Assembly: GCA_034008185.1 (NCBI GenBank)
Contig: CM067081.1
Location: 67,942,054 to 68,006,053 of the forward strand
From: Gorsachius magnificus
Taxonomy: Eukaryota; Chordata; Aves; Pelecaniformes; Ardeidae
Length of the DNA stretch: 64,000 nt
Direction of reading: 5' to 3'
Positions 47,699 to 60,800 of the stretch are shown here, piece by piece. The stretch's first letter is position 1, and each line of letters begins with the position of its first letter. The position numbers and the translations under genes are program-made. Below the pieces are notes generated by a model, which was given only the letters and a program-made list of their open reading frames with translations, did no database searches and was not told where the DNA came from.

Positions 47699-50269
47699 TG
47701 CAATGACAAATAATACGTATTAATGAAAGTCAGCATAGTAAAATAATTTCCTGACCTTGCAGTATATCTTTGATATAGACTCGGGTATAACACTCACAAT
47801 AATAAACTTTTAAGATTTTCTGAATCTTTAAAGAATGTTCCTTTAATAGATTATGCATATGATTGAGAAAATGCTTCTGCATGAACTTTTAGGCAAGATG
47901 TCAGTGAAAACTGCAGCTGCTTTTACATGATCCCTGTCCTTGGAGAGGACTTTCTTCTGTATGTGCTTGGAAGGACCCAGGTTTGATTCCTTTTCACGTA
48001 GAACGCTTGACAGAAAGGACAAAATGGAAAGTGAGAATAAAGAAGCTTCAGAGGATGTTGTTGTTATGGATGGATTTTTCTTCAGCTAAATTAGCTGTGG
48101 CCATGGGTGCTATACAAACTTATCTTCATTCTTTTTATTGCAAAAAAATAATGAATGTCCGGTCATGTTTTTAAAGTGCATTTTCACAAGCATTCAATCA
48201 ATCAAATCAAAAGTAGTCTTCCGTAGAGAATTCAGAGGTGCTTTTCAGCAAAGGCCACTTCTGTCACAGATTACAACTTCATTTCCTTTGATGTTTGGGA
48301 AGAGATTCTTGCAAGATTTATTACTTTCAGTAATAAACATTTTATCTTCTTTCAGCATACCTAAGAGTAAATATCTGTCTAGGTGTATGAGTGTGTTGCT
48401 TAAGCACTAGATCAAAGAAATCATGTGGAATCTAACCACATCCACTAACGTGAATGTTTCTACAATGTTAATGGTAATGGTTGTTCTTGTCTTAATGACC
48501 AAATTAGTTGTGGAAAAAAAATGTTGTTTATCGAAACCTGAAGACCATTTAGGATTCAGTAGTAGTGTTTTGCAATAAGAATTGCGTGTACTTCACAATC
48601 CCCTATTCTGAGAAAAAGCCTCTAAAAGAAGTATTGCATTTCAGTTCATTAGTAGATGCCAAATAAAAGTAATTTTTGCTTACTTTTATTGTCTGACATA
48701 CTTGACCAGGTATTTCTTCTGAGCTGTACAATCAAAATACTAGGGTCTTTTTCTTCTTTTATTTTTTTTTTTCTTCCTCCCCCCTCTTCCCCCCAAGAAG
48801 TGTTGCCATCTCCACTTCATAAAGAACTGACCATGTAATTTCATGACCAGCTCCGAGCAATCTCACGGCAGCCTTTCTCTGGATAGTCCTGGCCTCCCCC
48901 TTGCCCTGGCAGTGCCTTCTCACCTGTTTTTCCTCTGTCCACTTCGCTGTCATACAGGTGATGTTGTTGCTTCTGATGCTGATGCAATGGGAATGAGTGT
49001 GAGGAGCACATTTCTTCTGCAGGTAGCGGGCCAAGGGCAGAAGGGACAGTGAGCTCAGATGGTAACTCTGAAACTGCAGCTGGAATCACAGCCGTGCCGG
49101 CTAAGCTGCTCAGCAGGGATGTCCTGACAGTTCTGTTGGATTATTTTCTCACATCTACCTCTTACCTGTCAGTTGTCTGCTGTGTTGGTCTTTTCTTTCA
49201 CTGCCTTTCTACCTTTTCAGTCCATATCTTACTGAATGCTCCAGGCAAGATTCTTCTTATGCCTTGTGAAAGAGTGCCAAAGCCACAAGTGATAAACCCC
49301 GACAAAATGGATAAATTATGTATGTGCGCTTCATTAGCTGAGCTTGGAGCCTGGGCATAGTGGCTGAGATTTGCTGTTCTGTTGAAGCTGTGGGGTAGCT
49401 CTCGTTGTACCTTGGCAATCCTCTGCTTCAGCGGAGGTTTGTATAGGTATCAGAAACAGGTTTTTTGATTCCCTGTCTCAGATGCTTATACAAGTATTGA
49501 CTCTCCAAAGTGCACAACCTTCTGAAACCCAAACCCTCAAGCTCCATAGTTTAAACGAAACTCAGTGGAGAAGCAGGTGTTGATTCCAAGTGGCTTCCTC
49601 CAGTGCTGCATTAGAAAATTTAAAAATAGTTGTTCTTCTCTTTGTACACTCAGCGTTTAGCTTTCTGCCTTATTTTGCCTCCATATGCAGTTGTAAAACT
49701 TGAAGCATAGTGACGAAAAGCGACTCCTTTCAAGGAATTTCCAAACCTAAGTGAAGCCTTCTGCCTTTTGAAAGTAAAAAGAAAAAGAAATCCTTTAAAC
49801 CTAATGGGGAAAATGAAATGCTTGTACTATGAATAAAGACACCTTTCACAGGTACCCGTCATCTTGACTTTGTAGAAGACCAAGGGTTTATCAGTTACAG
49901 CACGTGTGCTGCTTACTTCTAGTTAGGAACAGGGTTCACAGACACAAAAGTGTTCTGATAACAAGTGAAAACTCCTTAGGCATAGGAGTTTCTTTTTGTA
50001 TCTTTTCTTCTGTAACACCACAAAGATTAGGAACTGGGCTGAAAACGAAGTAGTTTTCAAAAAATAACAGATGATGAAAATGGGGGGCCCAGGTTGTGGT
50101 CTTGTTCCTGTCAGTGAAGGGCAAAGGCATGGACAGATCGTGTGGGTCAACAACAAATTGCGAAGCTGGTGCTGTAGACAAGAATTTGACTTTTATGATG
50201 GTGGGGCCCTGTTTGAGGCTCAAGGGCTCCTAGGGAGAGGTGGGGGAGGAATTTAGCTTTTATATGTGA
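47699..50269. other. Intergenic sequence, nothing recognised
   Basis: Contains short open frames, for example 49049-49360 (+), without recognisable domains. Pyrimidine-rich near 48745-48795. Confidence 0.6.
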
Positions 50270-51811
50270 GGATTGAGGGCTGCTGGGGAGAAATGGGATC
50301 CCCCTGACAAGGTAGGGGAAGAGCAGCATCTTTGCCAACAGCCTGGCAAACCTGATGAGGAGAGTTTTAAACTAAGAACGATGGGGGAGGGAGATGGCAA
50401 CCTGCAATTAAGCGAACAAAACATGGGAAAGGAGTGGCAAATAAAGGATGCGGGGGCTGTGGCATCAGGAGGCACCTCAGGAAGAATAAAATGTTGAAAG
50501 GAGGCCTACGCCTTAAGCGTACATATGCACGTGAATGCTTGCAGCTTGGCCAACAAGCTGGAGGACCCAGAACAATGTGTGGTCAACAGATTGATGCTGT
50601 TGGAATCACTGAGATGTGGTGGAACAGCTCATACGACTAAATTGCTGTGATGGACTGCTACAGGCTCTACAGAAAAGACAGGGAGGGAAGATGAAGGGGG
50701 GATGCTGTTGCCCTACAGGTGAAGGAGCAGCTTGGATGCATGGTACTTCTGTAAGATGGACAACAGCCCGGTTTGAGAGCATGTGGTCAGGATCAGAGAT
50801 GTCAGTTAAGGTGACAACATGGTAAGAATTTGTTGCAGAGCTCCTGACCAGGGTGAAAAAGCAGATGAAGCTTTCTTTAAACAACTTGAGAAAGTCTGTA
50901 TCACAGATGCTGGTTCCTGTGGGGGACTTGATCCCCCTGACATCTGATGGAAAGGGAGTGTGGCAGGATCTGATCAATCTAGGAGGTTTCTGGTGGATGT
51001 CAGGGACAGCTTCCTGATACAGGTACTGGATGGGCCATTGGGATGATACACAGCTTGGTCTGCTGTTCACAGCCAAGGAAGAACTGGCTGGAGATTTGAT
51101 TATCAGTGGTAGACTTGGCTCAGAGACCATGGAATAGTGGGGTGCAGTATCCTGAGGGGAAACAGTAGCAGACGAGTACAGACCATAGACTTCAAGAGAC
51201 CAGACTTTTAATTTTGGTAGGTGGGATCACATGAGAGGCAACTCTGAAGGGTAAAGGAGTTGAGGAAAGCTAGCAAGGAGAACATGCCAAGAATAGACTA
51301 ACCCAAGACGATTTATCAGGAGGCTGGCTTGGCTGAACATGGCACTCGTGACAGAGCTCCAGTGCAAAAAAGCAGTACAAGGGAGATGGAAGGAGTGGCA
51401 GGCTGCAAATCAGGGATTTAGGGACACTGCAAGGGCCATTGAGGGCAGAAAGTCAAGCTGCTACTGCCATCTGAGTAGAAAAAGTCTGAACAAGGAAAAT
51501 GTGGGACTGAGTGGGCTGGGTGGATTAGTGACAGCAGACACACAGAAGACTGAAGTACCCAGTGCTGCCTTTGTCTTAGTCTTCACCAACAAGGTCTCTC
51601 AGGCCTCTGTGATTAGTGAAAGGGATGAAGGAGTGGAAGAACTACCAGCAGGGAGGGTTGAGCCAGGAGTTACTAGAGAGAAGTCAACTCATACAAGTCC
51701 ATGGGACTCTATGGGTGGCATTGCAGGGTGCTGTGAATTGGCTGATGCCCTTGCAAGGCTGTTGTGTGTCACCTATGCATCATCTTTGCTCTGTGATTCT
51801 ATGATTCTATC
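50270..51811 (+). mobile_element. CR1 LINE, plus orientation, with the reverse-transcriptase part deleted
   Basis: The 5' part shows the CR1 leader (gaggagagttttaaactaag). It is followed by a degraded ORF2 endonuclease region (VGITEMWWNSSYD at about 50597-50637; AKEELAGDLIISGRLG at about 51071-51120) and the endonuclease-RT linker (KENVGLSGLGGLVTADTQK at about 51494-51550). The element then jumps to its terminal repeat (tgtgattctatgattctat, to 51811). The reverse-transcriptase domain is missing and stops and frame changes are frequent. The left edge is approximate. Confidence 0.82.
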
Positions 51812-54800
51812 TTTCCCGGAGGTTGGGGGAAGTCCCCAGAATTTCCCTGCTCCTGGAAAATATTTCATCTTTATAGCTCTGACAAAAATGATAAAAACAG
51901 ATGTGGAAGATGGATGCTTCACTTGCCACTGGCATTCCATAAACGTTAATACTTGTGCTGACTCTGAGGACAGATTCTTTTGGAAAATTGAAGAATTGCA
52001 GGGGGACGTACATAGAGGAAATCTTAAAGCTGCTTCTGTTCTCCCTCCTCCTGCAGAGTTTCCAAAATATGTAACATTATAAAGGCTCAGCATTGCAGTT
52101 GCTACAGACCTGAGTTGGCCCGGTGATGTCCTGTGCTGTTTTGTTACGGAGGGCAAGGAAGCCGATAAGGACCAAAGGACGAGTTTGGAGGAAATCAGCT
52201 CTGCAGTTGAAATGGTGCCTCAGCGTGTCAGTAGGACGCATACCGGTGCGTCACAGCCTCACGGATGGGACAGGAGGTTTTACACGAACACCATGTGTGT
52301 GCTAAAGCGATAACGTAATGGCCTCTCTGCCGCGGCTCTGGCTGAAGGTGTTCCTGCTCTCAGCTGCCCAACTCCCTTTGTCCGTGTGCTGTTCCCGACC
52401 TTCTTTTTGCTGAGCTGTTCACCTGTGTGGTTTCTAAAACAGAAGCTAGTCTGTAAAAAAGTCTTTAGTGTAAATAATATATTTTTTTTAAACCGGAATA
52501 ATTTCCAAGTCCCTGCATCCCACTGTGGTACAGGCGGGGTGTTAACATCCAGAAGGGGAAGAAAAAGTCAGGTAGGGCTGAATGGAAGGTGGCAATTATG
52601 TATTTCTTAGTGAAAGAGCATGTACACCCCCATGCATAGCTGATGTGGACCAAAATATCCCCGTCTGAATGAGTCCTTCACCACATGTCACCTCAGGTTC
52701 CTTCCAAGACCCTGCCACCGAGCAGTCTGGGGCTTGTACCAGCTGAGCCACACACCTCCCTGCCAAATGAAATGCTTTCTACATCTCCATGAGGCGAATC
52801 AACGTGCATGAAAATGTTAAATGCTACCCCTTAAAGTTCAAATATTTTGCTGCATAAATTCCTTATTTTTATGGGGATTAAACCCAGCATTAGAGCTGTG
52901 AAATACTGTTTTCTTCTTGTTTTCAGATGCTGTTCTGCTCTGTACCCAGCCTACTGTCCATTGCTCATCCTCTGCTTCTAAACCAGCATCTTGTTTTCAA
53001 AGTCAGCATTACAAATAATTGATGCTATGGAACATTACCATCTCGTAACAAAAAAATTGTTGTGGCTAACTGCAGGTTGGGGTTGACACCAATAAATGCT
53101 TAAACAACCAAAGTGTTCCTGGTGTGCATGTGAGATAAATACGTGTTGAAAAGAAGTCGTTACATGCGTGCAAATGAAACGTGGCTTTGACTAGTATCAT
53201 TTGTTCAGATGTAAGAGGTTGTCTTGTTACAGCTTTCTCTCATGTCTGACTTCCTGAGGATCTCAGAGCTAAAACAATTTCTGGAAATCGAACTGACTTC
53301 ACCCCATTTCGATTGTGCTAATCTCCGCAGTGTTTGCTGCAACTGTAGGAGTGCAAAGTGTTAGAAAAGATTAGCGTGAAAATCCACACTCTCCTGTTGC
53401 GAGCTTCGGTGTTTGTTTTAATCTATACAAGAGGCATCCTGGCCTGAATTGTAATATACAGACTTTTATAATTAATTGCTTAAATCAGTGTGGATGCAAT
53501 TGCATTTAAAATGATCTTACACTGTGACATTGCTGTTTGTGCATTCCTATATCATGTAATTCATTTTTCAGTCTCCTTATTGTAGGAGTCTCTTAATTTG
53601 CTCTGGGTTCAGCAACACATTTCTCAGGTAGGCAATACCAGCTGGAGCTGCAAAGAAATTTGGCTGGGAGTTGAGCTGGTCAGCCTGCTCACAGAAACAC
53701 TGGCTGCCTTGCCTTGCACAGGGAAGCCTGGCAGGGAGTAGGGAAGGTGCCGGCCACCTCCTAAACTGCAAACCTTGCTAGAGGTAACGCCATGGGGCCC
53801 TCTGCCTCTTGACTCAGTTCACTATTCCTGTAAGCTCTTTTAAGAAGAGCTGTAACATCTACCAAGACAAAAATGAAAGGACAGATGGATGGGGAATGAT
53901 AACAGCGTTGTGTTTTGTGCACATGACAACTATTCCGCCACAAAGATCTTGATTTTATGTCACACCAAGGGCAGTTTTATCTCATTATTTGCTCGCTGCC
54001 CCACTGAATCCAGTTTTGGCAAAGTTACCCATTAGAGGGAGCTACAGAGCAATTTATTAGCAGATCAGCTTTAAGACCTCGGTTTTTAACATGTTAAATA
54101 CACATATGGAATAAAAATACGTCAATTATAGGTTCAGAAATGGCTCTGGGATTTTCTCCTTATTATGGTGAATTAGTTTTAGCCCTGACAGGACTGATTT
54201 CCTCACCACCGTATCCAGACTTTTCTGTTTTAAAGCATTTATTTTCTTTGACACCCCTCCCTGCGGTGCAGTTATCCCATTCCTGTAGCACGCCCATTAT
54301 TTGCAAGGACATTTGAAGTATTTATATAATCTCCCAAAAATAATCACTCGTTTGTTCCCTGGGTCACTACTTCCCTTATCTTGATAAGCAAAAAATGCTA
54401 AGGGAATTGCAGAGGAAGCCTGCCCTTCACGTGGTAGTGTTGAAGAGCCCAGCCATACTCGGGACCACCTCACGCCAGCCCGCTGTGCAGGGGACCCGTG
54501 CTGGGGATAAGCTCTGTAAGTGCAAAGAAGATTTAAGTGCAGTCCACAGCCGCTGGTGCACACAACACAGATGCAGCCTCTGGCTGCCGAGAGGGTTTAA
54601 AATCTCAGACCTGATGATCGCCAGAAGCCGAAAGCATAAAGCAGGGCCCCCAGCACTCCCCACAAGTCGGGCTCATGCAGCGTTTGTAGCTGGTCCCCGC
54701 AGCTTTTGGAGAAGACCCCGGCACAGCTTCTGGCCCAAAGCTCAGGCAGGGGAGGGTGGTAAGTGACCCACAGTCACAGAAAGACACTGGAGGGAACCAG

Positions 54801-57800
54801 TGAGGTGGAAAAGATGCAGATGAGAATCCAAATGTAGTCTCAGGTTAAGCTGCCCCAAGTCTGAGCAGAGAGGGGGCAGCCTCCAAGCAAGAAACCTGGA
54901 AACATGAACCCAGGCGTGGCTGGCAGTGCCGCAGGAATTCTGCTTGCACAGCGGTGGTACTGCCAGCCTGGCTTATCCTGGTTTAGGATGTTTCCACTTC
55001 CAGCACTGACAGTCCTTTCCAGGCTGTTGATGGACTGCAAGACAGCGCCTGTGCTCCCAGACGCTGCCTTCAGCTGCAGCCTGCTCATCTGCACTCAGAT
55101 TTCCTCTTGAAATCCTCAGAGATTTTGCCTGAGTGAGGCTGTGCACCACTTCACTTACTAAGGCAAAAGCTGTTTACAGATATAAAATACAAACAAGCAA
55201 TGAAATTTCTGTCCTTCATTATTTTATGTCGACTCGCTGCGGTCTGGGCTGGCTCCAGCATTTTCTCTCGCTGTGCTCATTACTGCAGGCAGTGATGAAA
55301 CTGGATAAGCCAAACGACCAACTTGGCCTTAACGTGGTTATAATGTCATTGAAAGTAGGGGGAAACACAAAAGTACTGCCTTGGCCATGGGAATCTGAAA
55401 CCTTCCTGCTTCATTTCCAGTAAAAAACCATCAGAAATCCTTAATTTTCAGACTTCTCTAGTACACATCCACATTAAGGGGTTGCACAAAACATCGGGAG
55501 AAAGAAGTCAGAAGACTTTCGTAGTTTGATCTTCCAAACCTCTCAGTGAGAAATCCTTTGAAATTTAACTTCCCACTAAACAAACACAGGTAAAGCTGTA
55601 GGGGTGTTTTAATTGCATTAAAAAAAGTCACCAAAGACGGTCACATCACTCGGAAGCAAATGCTACTTTTGAGTAGCAATCTCCTGCTGCAAGATAAATG
55701 GACAAAACAAGTGTGATAAATGATCTTAGGCGGGACCGCTGGCATAGCCTTCATTGCGTTTTTCAAGCAGCCAGGAAGGATTCAAATACCTATGCATTTA
55801 CAGCAGAACTGGAATAATTTATCTCCTCTGGTTTATGTCGGCACATTTACATCCAAATAGCTGCAGTGAAGATTGCAGTTTTGCTGATAAGTAACACGGA
55901 AAATTAAACTGCTGCCGCTGGCTTGCACAGCGTAGTTTACACTGTTTTGCAGCAGCTGCAGGATGCAGTCTTTAAATTTAATGTAAACAAAGAGATACCA
56001 TCCCAGCGTAGGGAAGGGCTCCCAGGGTGCCTCCCCTGCCAGGCTGCTGCCGGAGCTGCCTGTGCCGGAGCCCCCCGGCAAAGAGAAACCAGGCTCTTGA
56101 GCCTTTGGTGGCTGTTGGCCTGGGCTGTATCCTATCCAGATTTCTTAAAACTGGCTATTTTGTTGTTTAGATATAAACTGGTTCCTGATTAGATGGAAGT
56201 GGGTTTGTTTAATTAAAAAAAAAAAAAAAAGGCCAGCTAATTGAGTTAAAACTATGTGGTTTATGGGAGAAAATGCCAAAGTTAATTACGGTTACCATCT
56301 GTTTCATCAAAACATTCATTCGCTTTGAATACCTCTATTGTCAGGGCCGGTTTTAATATCTTTCTTGAATTTATTCCAGTGAGGAGGTACTTCAAAATTA
56401 AATTACGTTGCTCCCCATAATCTCTAGCAGACGACAGAGTGGTGGTGTCCGCAGTGACCTTACAGTGCTCTTTCTTTTACAGGAAATATTGCTGTGGCTT
56501 TAATCACTGCGAGCTTAGCTCTGCGCGCAGGAAACGTGCAGGATTTTTTCCAGGAATTTATTCAAGGAGGTCTTTGTGTATGTGTTCCTGTATGAGGCAA
56601 GTTGCAAACACGAATGGCATGCCTCTCCCCGGTATCTCCTTTCCACTACCTGATCACCATTTACTTCCTGCAATACCAATTCTTAAAAAACCCACCAAGA
56701 AGTCACCTCTCCCCATGGTACTTGCACACATGTACAGATGTATGTGCACAGTTAGGAGCTTGCTCTTAAGAGCTATGTCACGATACACGATTCAGTCGTC
56801 TTGAGAGTCTCACTGTACACTTGTACGACGCAGCCTGGAGGAACGGCGTGACCAGGCATAGCACAAACATTTAAAATGATCCCCCCATGAACTTTTTTGC
56901 AGCATGGGGCTGTTGTACTGCTGGGCTGCCTGCATTCACGGGGGGATGCTGGCACAAATACCAGTTCTCCCCTAGTTTCCAGGAGGGCTGTGAGGTGTTT
57001 GAAATTGATGTTGTGTATTGCTATCGGTAAATGGCAGAGGTCAGACTGGTGCTCAGGTGATAGAAGCGAGGTGGCTGTGAAGCTGGCATCAGGCAAACAA
57101 AACCCAAGAACTTCTTTCAATAGCCCATCTGTCTTATTATATGCAGGTTCTCTGAAACATTCATTTGGCTGGCAAATGAGAAGGCATCACTGACTGAATG
57201 CTTGTAATTTCCAAGGCTCAAAGGAACATATGAATTCATGTGTACTGCATCCTATGAATTCAAGGGAAAAAATCAATGGAGATTTAATCTGCTCTGGAAG
57301 GAAAAAAATCTTCATTCTGCCTGCTTCAAAGAGAAACAAAAGCATCCTTTTATTATTCCTAGTAGGAGGACTGTACTGCTACCACTCAACATAGTGAAAT
57401 GACGACTCCTTGAAAATCTTGCTGCTCTTACATATTGGATAAATAACTAACCTAATGGGAGTGATAAAGAATTAGGCAATAAGATTAGAAAGAGAGATTG
57501 TTCCTGGATCAGTCCATTAGGATTAGCCAGGCTTTGTTCCATGGCAACCTAGCTAAGAATAATCATGACTGCAAATAGTTCTGTTCCAGTTTCTTGGGTG
57601 GAGCACAGAGTGAAATCGCCGGTCTGCAAACGCAATTGTTAATGTGTTTGGTGGTTCTTAAATGTCACTGTGGCCGTACTTCAACAAATCAGTTAGAGTT
57701 GTTGTTTTTGCCATCGTATGTGGTGCAGAAGGAGCTCCAAACACTGCAGGAGAGCTGAACTCGTAAGGTCCTTGTATTTTCAGATTATTTTTGGTGGGAC

Positions 57801-60800
57801 GTGGTTGCTGATGCTGGCAGTTGAGGTTGACAGTGCTGTCTCTGCCACCTGCCCTGAGTCACCGGTGGCGTACAGAGGTGTGAATGGAGTATGTGAGAGA
57901 TGTGGGCTGGAGCGGTCAGGCTGGGACATCGGTGGGCCCTCACGATAAACCGGTTCTCAGGAATGTGGATCTCCAGTGGAGGAGAAGTTCAGAACACACC
58001 ACCTCCGTTTGTTCGTGCTGCAGTGCACAGATACCCAGGTCCCGTTCTGCATGCAGCTGAGCTGGGCCCAAGGAAAGGAAGCATTACCAGTGAGCAACTT
58101 GATTACATTGATTTTGTCAAGGGACAATGTTGACAATCTCTTAAGAATCATAAATCTTGCATTTCTTGATATTACTTGGTTTTAGTATTCTACTGTACAC
58201 TCCCCCATACCTCACAGTGCAATATATTTTTATTTGAAATGCACCTGCCTGTCTAATCTGTGCTTGGAAACTATGATGCTTTCTTAATTCACCCATCTAA
58301 GTTAGCATGAATCATTTTACATATTTGATTATCGTGGCATCGTCATTTAAACAATGATGATGAGCATGAATTTAACCTCTTCACTGCAGGAAACACCAAA
58401 CTTACACAGGGTTCAGGTAGCATTTATTTGTGTATGCAACGCCACTGCAAAAGATGCTGGTAGGAAAAAACCAGGAAACCAGGAAAAAATATGGGGATAG
58501 TTACTGGCTTATGGTTTAATGTGTATTTCCGAATGGTCACTTACTTCTCCTAAAACCAGCCGAGGCCCTAGAAGAAGGTGTGTGCAGGGACACCACTGCT
58601 TGTCTTTGAGGGTCTCACTGGGGTAGCCAGCCAAAGTGATCCAAACATAGATTCATTGAAATAAAGCTCTGTTTATTCATCTGAAGGGATGTGAAGTGCA
58701 GAAGAGGGGATGAATGGAGTGAAGCCCATGTGTACATTTCCCCATTAACTTTAGTCTCTCCTATTAAGCTTCGGCAAGGTTCAGTTGCTCTCATTCTTGA
58801 ATTCAGTTACCCTTTATTATGGGTTCTTCTCCCAGAGAGTCAACACCAGGTGGTGTTGACAATTCCCCTTACACACGCAACCTCCACCTGGCTTCTTTGG
58901 CAGGCCAGCACCTTTCAGGTTTGGGTCTCTTCTTCAGTCCTAGCTCCAGATCCAGGTTCTCCTGGGCCGGGCATTCCCCAGCTCGCAGCATCCCTGCTGT
59001 TTCACAACGGACTCCTGGTGTTAGCTGAACTCCACCTTGCCTTGCCATCATTGCCTTTCCCATTTTTTTTCCCCTCCAATAACTCGCCTCTGGTTTAACT
59101 CCTTACAGCCTTACAGTGGATAATGGCAAACTCACAAAAATTACAGCATCTTTACAACATAATAGGCGTACCAGCTGCATTTACAGTTTCATTGAAGGTA
59201 ATTCTGGAGTCTGTTTACTTTTAAAATACCTGGAAAAAACGAACACACGATTTGTACTTGTGGTCGTGTACAGCCCTGTGTGCCTTTGGGAATGCAGGGA
59301 CTCTGCCCTTGAAGGCTATGGCCCTGTAGCAAACATCTGTAAATCTTGTGGAGACATGACAGGTAGTCTTTCTGGGGTGTGTCATTTGGAAACTTGTACT
59401 CAAATTTGCAGAAAGCTCGTCTCGCTGCTTGCAGTCTTTGGGCTATGGAGGATTATCCAGGCAAAGCAGAGCTGCCGCAGGCACACGCAGTGTCTCGGGC
59501 GCAGGTTCTGATGCGGGGCCCATCCCATCCGAGACTTTCCATGGGCAGCGTAGTTAGCTGTAAGAGCAGCACGTGTGCGGTCATGGTACTGAAGTTCCCT
59601 GTTCACCATTAGATTTTCTTGTCCCGGTGGAGGTGTTCTTACGTGCCACGCTTCTGCCATGCAGGGGGAGTATGCATTGCTTACCAGCTGTGCCTTGATT
59701 CCACCCCCTGCCCCTGCACTGCCTCCTCGTGTATGTACACCTCTCCAGACGGCTGTCGAATCAGCCAGTTGAGGCTGAAATACTTTTCAAGATAGTGGCT
59801 TAGGAAATATTTATGCGGGAGGAAGAAAGGAGAAAATACGGCCTCTCTGGTTTCCTTCGGCTGAAAGCTAAAATGAAATTTGTCAGGGGGAGAGGGGAGC
59901 AGGTGCTCTGCAGGCCAGCGCTGGTGCATGGGGCAGCACTCCAGGGTTGGCCGAAAGCCCCGAGGGACTGGGCTGTGCACTTCCAACACCCTGCCCCCAG
60001 GGTAGCTCATGCTCCCAACACTGGGGCGTGCGCGACAGAAGTGTGCCCTCCATGCCCACCGGCTGCTGAATACCCACCCTGAGCGGGAGCTAGGACTGTC
60101 CTTGTGCTGCTTGCCAAGAGCATTTGTTGTTCTTCAGCTTCAATTCTTCAAAAATGTTTAGACAAAAATAACACACGCGCCCCTTCCCTAAATGACAACA
60201 ATTTATTCAATGCTTCGTGCTTTTTTTTGCCAAGCTCATAAAGAACGCCTCCTTTTTAATGCTTTGCAGGAGAGCGCTGATACTTTTTCCAGGACTGATT
60301 TAATCTGTATACATTGAAGTTTGATATCCTGCAGATGTTTGGCTGAATTCTAATAAAACAGCCAGAGTGACCCACCATGGGAATTTTATCATAATCCTCC
60401 CGAGGAAACAAATATTCATCCCAAGGGATGTGTCGTAGGTCAAACAAAAACTGTCACACCTTCTCCTTTTTTTTTTGAAAACACCCATCATCTTTACTTT
60501 TATTTACAATAAATATATAAAAGCTTTTTGTCAGCAATTTGTCTTTTTATTTATGTGCCGGTACGGTAACTAATTATTACAAGTTCCACGCACTGCTAAT
60601 CTTGCCATAATGGTATTTCTAGTATGACAGCTTTCATCTGCTGACTAAGCAAGCACAGTCTTGCCTTTTCTCAGCATGGCCATGAGTAAAAAACAAGTCA
60701 CTGGGTTTTGAGGATCTTAGGGCTCGCCTGTACACGGTTTTTGCATCGGTGCAATTAGACAAGTCCAAGTCGAAGCAGTGCAGCCCTCAAGCATGGGTGA

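Noticed and set aside
51339..52082. 247-codon plus-strand open frame
   Set aside because: Most of it is CR1 ORF2 linker sequence running through the CR1 tail into unrelated DNA; not a host gene.
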